A stretch of DNA of 64,000 nucleotides from CAVQLX01 sp963811605. Its GTDB lineage: Bacteria; Desulfobacterota; Binatia; DP-6. A program made the translations under genes and the position numbers. The stretch lies in NCBI GenBank assembly GCA_963811605.1, contig CAWESA010000013.1, positions 1 to 64,000 of the forward strand, in the 5' to 3' direction. Positions 52,553 through 59,928 of the stretch are shown here, one piece after another. Under the pieces are notes generated by a model. It was not told where the DNA came from and did no database searches. It saw only the letters and a list, made by a program, of their open reading frames with translations. The number at the start of each line of letters is the position of its first letter. Positions within the stretch are counted from its first letter, which is position 1.

Positions 52553-55078
52553 ATGGACAGGCCGCTCGCACCCTACTGGCCCCACGCCGACGTGCCGGGC
52601 GTGGAGCAGCTCGTCGAGCTCGCGCTCGATCTGCGCTCGACCTGGGAGCACTCCGCCGACGAGCTGTGGGGCCAGCTCGAGCCGGAGCTGTGGGCGCTCA
52701 CCCACAACCCGTGGCTGGTGCTGCAGACGGTCGCCCGCACGCGCCTCGAGGAGGCGCTGCGCGATGACGCGTTCCGCGCGCCGCTCGACGCCCTGGTCTC
52801 GGACCGCCGCGCCGGCCTGGCCGCGCCGGCGTGGTTCCAGCGCAGCCATCCCCGGGCTCCTCTCGGCTGCGTCGCCTACTTCAGCATGGAGTTCGGATTG
52901 AGCGAGGCCCTGCCCATCTACTCGGGCGGCCTCGGCAACGTCGCCGGCGACCAGCTGAAGGCGGCGCACGATCTCGGGGTGCCGGTGGTGGGCGTCGGCC
53001 TGCTCTACCAGCAGGGGTACTTCCGGCAGGTCATCGAGGCCGACGGCTCGCAGCGCGCGCTCTACCCGCCCAACCAGCCGTCCTTCCTCCCCATCACCCC
53101 CGTGCGCGAGGCGGACGGCGAGTGGCTGCGGCTCGAGGTCGCGACGCGCGGCCGCAAGGTGTGGCTGCGTGCCTGGCAGGCGCGTGTCGGCCGCACGACG
53201 CTCTACCTGCTCGACTCCAACGATCCCGCCAACACGCCGGCCGATCGCGGGATCACCAGCGAGCTGTACGGCGGCGGGCCATCGCTCCGGCTGATCCAGG
53301 AGATCGCCCTCGGCATCGGCGGCTGGCACCTCCTGCACCGCCTCGGGCTGCGCCCCGACGTCTGCCACCTGAACGAGGGCCACGCCGCGTTCGCGGTGCT
53401 GGAGCGCGCGCGCAGCTACATGGAGGAGACGGGCCTGCCCTTCGACGAGGCCTTCGCCGTCACCCGCGCCGGGAACGTGTTCACGACCCACACCCCGGTC
53501 GCGGCCGGGTTCGATCGCTTCGCGCCCGGGCTGGTGACGCGCGCCCTCGACGGCTACGCGCGCAAGGGGCTCGGCATCCCCGTGGAGCGGCTTCTGGGGC
53601 TCGGCCGCGAACGTCCCGACAACGCCTCCGAGGCCTTCAACATGGCGCTCCTCGCCATCCGCGGCAGCACCGCGGTCAACGGCGTCAGTCGGCTGCATGG
53701 CGAGGTGAGCCGGACGATCTTCCAGCCCTTGTTCCCGCGCTGGCCGCGGCGCGAGGTCCCGATCGGGCACGTGACCAACGGCGTGCACGCGCCGACGTGG
53801 GACTCGGAGGCCGCCGACGCGCTGTGGACGCGCGCGTGCGGCAAGGCCCGCTGGGCCGATCCGCCCGCGGAGGCGCTGACCGACGCGTTGCGTGCGGTCC
53901 CGGATGCGGAGCTGTGGGCGATGCGGAATACGAACCGCGCCGCCCTGGTGCCCGACGTGCGTGACCGGCTCGCGCGCCAGCTCGCCGCCGCGGGCGCCTC
54001 GGCGGCGGAGCAGCAGGCGGCGGCGCGGGTCTTCGATCCCGCCGCGCTGACCCTGGGCTTCGCGCGCCGGTTCGCCACCTACAAGCGCCCCAACCTGCTG
54101 CTGCACGATCCCGCTCGGCTCGCGCGCATGCTCACCGATCCGGACCGGCCGGTCCAGCTGGTGGTCGCCGGCAAGGCGCACCCGGCGGACACGGCCGGCC
54201 AGCTGATGGTGAAGCAGTGGATCGAGTTCACGCGCCGCCCCGAGGTGGCGCGCTCGGTCGTCTTCCTCGCCGACTACGACATGCTACTGGCCGAGCAGCT
54301 CGTGCAGGGAGTGGACGTCTGGATCAACACGCCGCGCCGTCCCTGGGAGGCGTGCGGGACGAGCGGCATGAAGGTGCTGGTGAACGGCGGGCTGAACCTC
54401 TCGGAGCTCGACGGCTGGTGGGCCGAGGCCTACGAGCAGGGCCTCGGCTGGGCGCTCGGCGACGGCAACGAGCACGGCGACGATGCCGCGTGGGACGCGA
54501 CCGAGGCGAACGCGCTGTACCAGGTGCTCGAGGAGCATGTCGTCGCGGAGTTCTATGCCCGCGGGCCCGACGGGGTGCCCGCCGGGTGGATCACCCACAT
54601 GCGCGGCAGCATGAGCACCCTGACGCCGCGGTTCTCCGCCACCCGCGCGGTACGCGACTACACCGAGGGCTACTACCTGCCCGCGGCCGCGCGCTACCGG
54701 GAGCGCTCGGCGGCCGGCGCGGGCGCTGCGACCAGCCTGGTCGCGTGGCAGCAGACGCTGGCGGCACGCTGGGGCGACATCCGCTTCGGTGAGACGCACG
54801 TCGAGCGCGAGGGCGCGACGCACCAGTTCGCGGTCGACGTGCAGCTCGGCTCCCTTCCGCCCGACGCGGTGCGGGTCGAGCTGTACGCCGACGGCGACGA
54901 CGTCACGCGCGTGCCGATGACGCGCGGCCGCCGCGTCGAGGGCAGCGCCAACGGCTTCGTCTTCACCGCCTCGGTGCCGGCGTCGCGCCCGGCGAGCGAC
55001 TGGACGCCGCGCGTGATCCCGGATCATCCGGCGGCGGTCGTGCCGCTCGAGGCCGCGCACATCCTCTGGGCGCGGTAG
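52553..55078 (+). CDS. glgP: alpha-glucan (glycogen) phosphorylase
   Basis: 841 residues, GT35 phosphorylase, short bacterial/archaeal type. The N-terminal DUF3417-like segment (residues 1-110) is followed by VAYFSMEFGLSEALPIYSGG, GVPVVGVGLLYQQGYF and HLNEGHAAFA. The phosphorylase core has FTTHTPVAAG and ARRFATYKRP. The pyridoxal-phosphate lysine lies in WEACGTSGMKVLVNGG. It releases glucose-1-P from glycogen. It follows pgm by 8 bp, which makes substrate channelling in one transcript likely. Confidence 0.95.
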   Translation: MDRPLAPYWPHADVPGVEQLVELALDLRSTWEHSADELWGQLEPELWALTHNPWLVLQTVARTRLEEALRDDAFRAPLDALVSDRRAGLAAPAWFQRSHPRAPLGCVAYFSMEFGLSEALPIYSGGLGNVAGDQLKAAHDLGVPVVGVGLLYQQGYFRQVIEADGSQRALYPPNQPSFLPITPVREADGEWLRLEVATRGRKVWLRAWQARVGRTTLYLLDSNDPANTPADRGITSELYGGGPSLRLIQEIALGIGGWHLLHRLGLRPDVCHLNEGHAAFAVLERARSYMEETGLPFDEAFAVTRAGNVFTTHTPVAAGFDRFAPGLVTRALDGYARKGLGIPVERLLGLGRERPDNASEAFNMALLAIRGSTAVNGVSRLHGEVSRTIFQPLFPRWPRREVPIGHVTNGVHAPTWDSEAADALWTRACGKARWADPPAEALTDALRAVPDAELWAMRNTNRAALVPDVRDRLARQLAAAGASAAEQQAAARVFDPAALTLGFARRFATYKRPNLLLHDPARLARMLTDPDRPVQLVVAGKAHPADTAGQLMVKQWIEFTRRPEVARSVVFLADYDMLLAEQLVQGVDVWINTPRRPWEACGTSGMKVLVNGGLNLSELDGWWAEAYEQGLGWALGDGNEHGDDAAWDATEANALYQVLEEHVVAEFYARGPDGVPAGWITHMRGSMSTLTPRFSATRAVRDYTEGYYLPAAARYRERSAAGAGAATSLVAWQQTLAARWGDIRFGETHVEREGATHQFAVDVQLGSLPPDAVRVELYADGDDVTRVPMTRGRRVEGSANGFVFTASVPASRPASDWTPRVIPDHPAAVVPLEAAHILWAR

Positions 55079-55099
55079 CGATCGGCCAGCGCGGCGCGC

Positions 55100-55105
55100 T
55101 ATGAA
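55100..55105 (+). promoter_or_regulatory. -10-like box (TATGAA) before rpiA
   Basis: GCTATGAA ends 6 nt before ATG 55112 with no Shine-Dalgarno, although the gene is only 33 bp after glgP; rpiA may have its own leaderless transcript. Confidence 0.35.
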
Positions 55106-55111
55106 GGCGCC

Positions 55112-55828
55112 ATGCCCCCGGCCGCGCCCGATCCCGCCGTGCTCGCCGTCGCCCGCGAGGCCGCCACGCTCGTCACCGACGGGGCGAAGGTCGGCCTCGG
55201 CACCGGCCGCGCTGCCGCCGCCTTCGTCGACGAGCTCGGCGCGCGCGTTCGCCGGGGACTGCACATCACCGCCGCCGCCACCTCGGAGGCGACCGCACGC
55301 CAGGCCGAGGGGCTCGGCATCCCGATGATCGAGCTCGCCGAGGACGTGATCCTCGATCTCACCGTCGACGGCGCCGACGAGGTCGCGCCCAACCTCGACC
55401 TGGTGAAGGGCTGGGGCGGGGCGCTGGTGCGCGAGCGCATCGTCGCGGCGGCGTCGCGCCGGCAGGTCATCCTGGTGGGCATCGAGAAGCTCGTCGACCA
55501 CCTCGGGCAACGCGGCCGCATCCCGGTCGAGGTGATTCCACTCGCGCGCGGCCTGGCCAGCCGCGCGCTCCGCCGGCTCGGGCTCACGCCGGCGGTGCGC
55601 CTGCGCGACGACGGCATCCCCGCGCACACCGACAACGGCAACCTGACGCTCGACTGCGTGCCCGCGTCGCCGCTGGCAGACGCCGCCGCGGCGCGCGCCC
55701 TCGAAGCCGCCATCCTGGCGATCGCGGGCGTCGTCGACACCGGGCTCTTTCTCGGCACGGCCGAGCGCGCCTTGATTGGGCATCCCGACGGGCGCATCGA
55801 GGTCCGTACACGGGGGGAATCGACATGA
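55112..55828 (+). CDS. rpiA: ribose-5-phosphate isomerase A
   Basis: 238 residues interconverting ribose-5-P and ribulose-5-P. The phosphate loop reads VGLGTGRAAAAF (Ser-Thr of the usual GTGSTA replaced by Arg-Ala). DGADEVAPNLDLVKGWGGAL is the catalytic region (usual KGGGGAL has Trp here), with the catalytic Glu/Lys in VRERI and EKLVDHLG. The C-terminal box is HTDNGNLTLDC. These substitutions resemble a divergent RpiA branch, so activity is likely but untested. It overlaps the GFA gene by 4 nt. Confidence 0.92.
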   Translation: MPPAAPDPAVLAVAREAATLVTDGAKVGLGTGRAAAAFVDELGARVRRGLHITAAATSEATARQAEGLGIPMIELAEDVILDLTVDGADEVAPNLDLVKGWGGALVRERIVAAASRRQVILVGIEKLVDHLGQRGRIPVEVIPLARGLASRALRRLGLTPAVRLRDDGIPAHTDNGNLTLDCVPASPLADAAAARALEAAILAIAGVVDTGLFLGTAERALIGHPDGRIEVRTRGEST

Positions 55829-56682
55829 CGGTGCACGGCAGCTGTCTCTGCGGCGACGTCGCCTGGGAGGCCAACGGGCCGCTCGAGTTCATGCACCATT
55901 GCCACTGCGGTCGCTGTCGCAAGCTGCACGGCATCGGATTCGCCACCGACCTCATGTGCCAGGCGGCCGATGTGCGGGTCGTGCGCGGGCAGGACGCGAT
56001 CGCGCGCTTCGAGACCTCGCCGGGCGTGATGCGCAAGTTCTGCCGCCGGTGCGGGTCGGGGGTCACCGACGGCGAGGCGACGTGGCAGAGCTTCGCCTTC
56101 ATGCCCGCCGGTCCGCTCGACGACGATCCCGGCATCCGGCCGGTGGGCCACATCTTCGTGGGCTCGAAGGCCTCGTGGTGCGACATCAGCGACGACCTGC
56201 CGCGCTTCGAAGCGTTCCCGCCGGGCGTCGACGCGGCCGTGCTCCCGGACGTGGCTCCGCCGCTGGCACCCACCGGAGGCGTGCGCGGCAGCTGCCTGTG
56301 CGGCGGCGTGGCCTTCCTCGTCGAGGGTGCGCCGGTGCGCGCCTACAACTGTCACTGCTCGCGCTGCCGCAAGGCGCGCGGCGGCGCGTTCGCGACCAAC
56401 GTCTTCTACCCGATCGACGCCGTCCGCATCGTGCACGGCGACGAGCTGCCGGCGTCCTACAAGGTGCCCGAGGCGCGTTATTTCACGACCGCCTTCTGCA
56501 GCCGGTGCGGCTCCAGCCTGCCGCGCTTCTCCGCGGATCGGGGAATCGCCATCGTCCCCATGGGCAGCTTCGACGACGACCCCGGCATCAGGCCGCAGCG
56601 CAACATCTTCGTCGGCTCGAAGGCGCCCTGGTACGACATCACCGACGGGCTGCCGCAGGACGTCGCCGCCCCCACCCAGTGA
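55825..56682 (+). CDS. tandem GFA (glutathione-dependent formaldehyde-activating-like) zinc protein
   Basis: 285 residues made of two similar Mss4-fold GFA domains, about 1-130 and 150-280. Each has the zinc cysteines in GSCLCGDVAWE...HCHCGRCRK and later CRRCGSG; second copy GSCLCGGVAFL...CHCSRCRK...CSRCGSS. The repeat FVGSKA.W.DI.D.LP ends each domain. Start ATG 55825 overlaps rpiA. The name suggests formaldehyde or glutathione chemistry, but most family members are uncharacterised; a duplicated copy is less common. It is followed by an intact P450 gene 22 bp downstream. Confidence 0.88.
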   Translation: MTVHGSCLCGDVAWEANGPLEFMHHCHCGRCRKLHGIGFATDLMCQAADVRVVRGQDAIARFETSPGVMRKFCRRCGSGVTDGEATWQSFAFMPAGPLDDDPGIRPVGHIFVGSKASWCDISDDLPRFEAFPPGVDAAVLPDVAPPLAPTGGVRGSCLCGGVAFLVEGAPVRAYNCHCSRCRKARGGAFATNVFYPIDAVRIVHGDELPASYKVPEARYFTTAFCSRCGSSLPRFSADRGIAIVPMGSFDDDPGIRPQRNIFVGSKAPWYDITDGLPQDVAAPTQ

Positions 56683-56704
56683 TCCGGCCGAGGAGGACCG
56701 CACG

Positions 56705-57898
56705 ATGACGCGAGTGCACGTGTCGCTCGAGGAGTTCCTGCAAGATCCCTTCGGCTCCCTCGCGCGCGCCCGCGACGCCGGCGGCGTGGCCGATTTCGGC
56801 CTCGCGCTCGGCGTGGTTGCCTACGACGACGTGCGTACGCTCCTCGCCGACTCGACACGCCTCCGCGCCGACTTCGCCACCTTCCTGCGCAACCTCGGCA
56901 TCACCTCCGGCGCGTTCTTCGAGTGGATGGCCATGTCGCCCCTCAACAAGGACGGCGCGGAGCATGTGCGCTGGCGCGCCCTGATGTCGCGCACCTTCAC
57001 CCCGCGCCGGGTGGAGCAGATGCGCCCCTTTCTCGGCCGCGCCGCGCACGCGCTGATCGACGGCTTCGCCGGCCGCAGGGAATGCGAGTTCATGGCGGAG
57101 TTCGCCGACGCCTACCCCTCGCTGGGGCTGTGCGAGCTCATCGGCGTTCCCGTCGCGGATCGGGATCGGTTCCGGGGCTGGGCCAACACCATCGGCCTCG
57201 GCTTCAACCCGGTCGAGCTGGTCGATCGCATCGCCGACGTGGACGCCGCGCTGGCCGCACTGGTCGACTACACCGGCGAGCTGGCCGAGCAGCGTCGCCA
57301 GGAGCCGCAGGACGACCTGGTGACCCGCATCGCCCAGGCCGCAGACGAGGACGGCTGGGGCATCGACGAGGTGCGCGGCGCCATCGCGGGCCTGGTATTC
57401 GCGGGCCACGAGACGACGAAGAACCAGCTCGGGTGGACGGTCGCCGTGCTGTCGGGCGTGCCGGAGGTCTGGGACGGCGTGGCAACGGGCGCCGTGACCG
57501 CCGCCGCCGTCGTCGAGGAGGTGCTGCGATTCCGCTCCACCGTCACGGCGGTGGGCCGGACGGTCATCGAGCCGATCGAGCACCGCGGCGAGGAGCTCGC
57601 CCCCGGGACCCCGCTGCTGCTGTCGCTGTGGGGCGCCGACCATGACGGCGCCTCCTTCCCGCGGCCCGAGCGCTTCGACGTCGCCGCGAATCGCGACGCC
57701 CCGCACGTCGCGTTCGGCCACGGGCCGCATCACTGTCTCGGCGCCGCGCTGGCACGCGCCGAGCTGCAGGAGGGACTGGCCGCGCTCGCGTCGCGCATCT
57801 CGTGCCCGGCGGTGGGACCCGGCGCGGAATGGAAGCCGGCCGCCGGCATCACCGGACCGACGCGCCTCCCAATCAGGTTCGCGGTGCGTCCCGCCTGA
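56705..57898 (+). CDS. cytochrome P450 (intact)
   Basis: 397 residues, bacterial soluble P450. Helix I is VFAGHETTKNQLGW (Thr for O2 activation), helix K VEEVLRFRST carries the ExxR pair and the haem-thiolate loop is FGHGPHHCLGAALARAELQ. The N-terminus shows SLEEFLQDPFGSLARARDAG. Full length, in contrast to the deleted P450 at 26 kb. The substrate is unknown; no ferredoxin gene is adjacent. It converges on the zinc-ribbon gene. Confidence 0.92.
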   Translation: MTRVHVSLEEFLQDPFGSLARARDAGGVADFGLALGVVAYDDVRTLLADSTRLRADFATFLRNLGITSGAFFEWMAMSPLNKDGAEHVRWRALMSRTFTPRRVEQMRPFLGRAAHALIDGFAGRRECEFMAEFADAYPSLGLCELIGVPVADRDRFRGWANTIGLGFNPVELVDRIADVDAALAALVDYTGELAEQRRQEPQDDLVTRIAQAADEDGWGIDEVRGAIAGLVFAGHETTKNQLGWTVAVLSGVPEVWDGVATGAVTAAAVVEEVLRFRSTVTAVGRTVIEPIEHRGEELAPGTPLLLSLWGADHDGASFPRPERFDVAANRDAPHVAFGHGPHHCLGAALARAELQEGLAALASRISCPAVGPGAEWKPAAGITGPTRLPIRFAVRPA

Positions 57899-57915
57899 AC
57901 GGGTACGCCCCGGGC

Positions 57916-58107
57916 TCAGAGCAGGTCGGCGCAGCTGTCGAAGTAGCCGCAGCGCACGCAGAGCGCCTTGCACCGGCGCGTTTCGAGCCGCCGGTGACAG
58001 TTGGGACAGACGCTCGTCCGCCGGTAGTGCGGGTCGTCGACGTCGTGCGTGCCGGAGACCCGTGCGCCCTCGCCCGTCACACCCGTCCGCTGCGTGACGT
58101 CCGCCAT
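57916..58107 (-). CDS. zinc-ribbon small protein
   Basis: 63 residues. GGAGGAGG lies 6 nt before ATG 58107. Two CxxC/H-type knuckles are seen: VCPNCHRRLETRRCKALC and VRCGYFDSCADLL, giving up to six cysteines for one Zn site or cluster. The N-terminal half (MADVTQRTGVTGEGARVSGT) looks disordered. Nucleic-acid or protein interaction is possible; function unknown. It is divergent from the MFS gene and convergent with the P450. Confidence 0.75.
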   Translation of the reverse strand: MADVTQRTGVTGEGARVSGTHDVDDPHYRRTSVCPNCHRRLETRRCKALCVRCGYFDSCADLL

Positions 58108-58198
58108 CCCCACCTCCTCCGCGCCGATCGAGGTAGCACGAGTCGCGCGCGGCCGCACGCCGACCGCCCGGTTGCGATGCCGTGCACGGACGCCCCAG

Positions 58199-58204
58199 TA
58201 TCCC
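58199..58204 (+). promoter_or_regulatory. -10-like box (TATCCC) before MFS gene
   Basis: AGTATCCC ends 6 nt before ATG 58211; no Shine-Dalgarno. Confidence 0.3.
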
Positions 58205-58210
58205 GCGGCC

Positions 58211-59665
58211 ATGGCCACGGCTCCCGTCCTGCCCGTCGGCACGGTCGTCTCCACGACCGTGCCCCGCCGCCTCGATCGCCTGCGCTGGTCGGCCTGGCAC
58301 CGTCGCATGGTGCTCGCGCTCGGCATCACCTGGACGCTCGACGGCCTCGAGGCGACCCTCATCAACGCCGCGGCACCGGTGCTGACGAAGCCCGACACGC
58401 TCGGCCTGACCGCGGGTGAGGTCGGGATCGCCAACGGCTGCTATCTCGCCGGCGAGGTCGTCGGCGCCCTCGTCTTCGGCCATCTCACCGACCGCCAGGG
58501 ACGGAAGCGACTCTTCCTGGTGACCATCGGCCTCTATCTCGTCTCCACCGCGCTGACGGGCGCGGCGTCCAGTCTCGCCGTGTTCGCGTTCTTCCGCTTC
58601 TTCGCCGGGGCCGGGATCGGCGGCGAGTACGCCGCCATCAACTCGGCGATCGACGAGCTCGTCCCGGCCCGCGTCCGCGGCCGTGTCGACCTGGTGGTGA
58701 ACGGGAGCTACTGGATCGGCGTCGCCATGGGCGCCGCCCTGACCGTGGTGTTGCTGAGCGACACGCTGATCCCCCATGCGATCGGCTGGCGGCTCGTGTT
58801 CGGGCTGGGCTCGATCCTCGGGCTCGCGGTCATGCGGGTCCGTCACGACGTGCCCGAGAGCCCACGCTGGCTCGTGATGCACGGGCGAGTCGCGGAGGCC
58901 GAGGGTCTGGTCTCGACCATCGAGCTGGCGGCGGGCGGCGAGCGCGCGCGCCGACGGCCGGCGGCACGGCCCGTCCCCATGCGGGTCACCGGCGCGGTCG
59001 GCTTTCGCTACGTCGTGCACATGGTGTTCACCCGCCATCGCCGGCGCGCGCTCCTCGGGCTCGTGATGATGGTGTCGCAGGCGTTCTTCTACAACGCCAT
59101 CTTCTTCACCTACGGCCTGGTGCTGCACCGCTTCCACGGCGTACCGGCCGGACGGGTCGGGCTCTATCTGATTCCGTTCGCGGTCGGAAACTTTCTCGGA
59201 CCCGCGCTGCTCGGCCCGCTCTTCGACTCGGTCGGACGGCGCATCATGATCACGTTCACCTACGTCATCTCGGGCGTGCTGCTCGTCCTGAGCAGCTGGG
59301 CCTTTCTCCAGGGCTGGCTCACGGCCACCACGCAAACCGTCTCCTGGTGCGTGGTGTTCTTCTTCGCGTCCTCGGCCGCGAGCTCCGCCTATCTCACCGT
59401 GAGCGAGCTGTTCCCGGTCGAGATCCGGGGCATCGCCATCGCCCTCTTCTTCTCGGTCGCGACGGCGGCAAGCGTGGGCGCGCCCATCCTGTTCGGCGCC
59501 ATCGTCGAGAGCGGGAGCCCGCAGGCACTCTTCGCGGGCAGCTGTCTCGCCGCCGCCATGATGGTCGGCGCCGGGCTGGTCGCGGCGATCCTGGCAGAGG
59601 ACGCCGAGGGCAAGTCGCTCGAGCACCTCGCCGGCGACCCGGGCCCGCCGCATCCCGCGCCCTGA
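58211..59665 (+). CDS. MFS transporter, sugar-porter/metabolite:H+ symporter type
   Basis: 484 residues and 12 predicted helices. The intracellular loop-2/3 motif GHLTDRQGRKRLFL is the MFS signature and GAGIGGEYAAINSAIDELVP is typical of the sugar/aromatic-acid porter branch; the second half repeats the motif as FDSVGRRIMI. A central loop of about 50 residues (ELAAGGERARRRPAARP) is cytoplasmic. ATG 58211 is the first conserved start. Substrate unknown; neighbours do not specify it. Confidence 0.88.
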   Translation: MATAPVLPVGTVVSTTVPRRLDRLRWSAWHRRMVLALGITWTLDGLEATLINAAAPVLTKPDTLGLTAGEVGIANGCYLAGEVVGALVFGHLTDRQGRKRLFLVTIGLYLVSTALTGAASSLAVFAFFRFFAGAGIGGEYAAINSAIDELVPARVRGRVDLVVNGSYWIGVAMGAALTVVLLSDTLIPHAIGWRLVFGLGSILGLAVMRVRHDVPESPRWLVMHGRVAEAEGLVSTIELAAGGERARRRPAARPVPMRVTGAVGFRYVVHMVFTRHRRRALLGLVMMVSQAFFYNAIFFTYGLVLHRFHGVPAGRVGLYLIPFAVGNFLGPALLGPLFDSVGRRIMITFTYVISGVLLVLSSWAFLQGWLTATTQTVSWCVVFFFASSAASSAYLTVSELFPVEIRGIAIALFFSVATAASVGAPILFGAIVESGSPQALFAGSCLAAAMMVGAGLVAAILAEDAEGKSLEHLAGDPGPPHPAP

Positions 59666-59827
59666 CTGACCGAGGCGGACGCCACCCGACCACCGCCCCG
59701 GCACATCGCGACCAGCCGGGGAGACGACGCTGGCGGTGCTGAGTGTTCGACGGGCAGTCGCCGCCCACGCGGTGGGCAATCGCGGTCCCGGCCGCGAGCG
59801 CATCGTTGCCTGCCGGCCTCCTCCGCT

Positions 59828-59843
59828 CGGCACGACCCTTGCG
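59828..59843 (+). promoter_or_regulatory. sigma-54-like -24/-12 promoter of glutamine synthetase gene
   Basis: CGGCACGACCCTTGCG keeps the invariant GG (59829-59830) and GC (59841-59842) with exactly 10 nt between and agrees with the TGGCACGN4TTGCW consensus except for the first and last base. Location about 85 bp upstream of a nitrogen gene makes sigma-54 control plausible. Confidence 0.5.
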
Positions 59844-59882
59844 TCGGACCCCTGCGAGCCGTCCGCCGATGCGTCCGGCTCA

Positions 59883-59900
59883 CCGGCAGATCCCTGCCGG
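59883..59900 (+). other. hairpin in glutamine synthetase leader
   Basis: CCGGCAG, loop ATCC, CTGCCGG: a perfect 7-bp stem 28 nt before GTG 59929. A 5' UTR structure; no known riboswitch is recognised. Confidence 0.4.
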
Positions 59901-59928
59901 GCCACGCGAGACAGAGGGGAGCACCGCC

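Noticed and set aside
48387..52571. Long antisense open frame (1394 codons, - strand)
   Set aside because: It lies opposite phosphoketolase and phosphoglucomutase and follows their codon bias; low-complexity composition, no domain.
59666..59928. Glutamine-type riboswitch in the glnN leader
   Set aside because: Only a simple hairpin is visible; no glnA-type aptamer core could be recognised.
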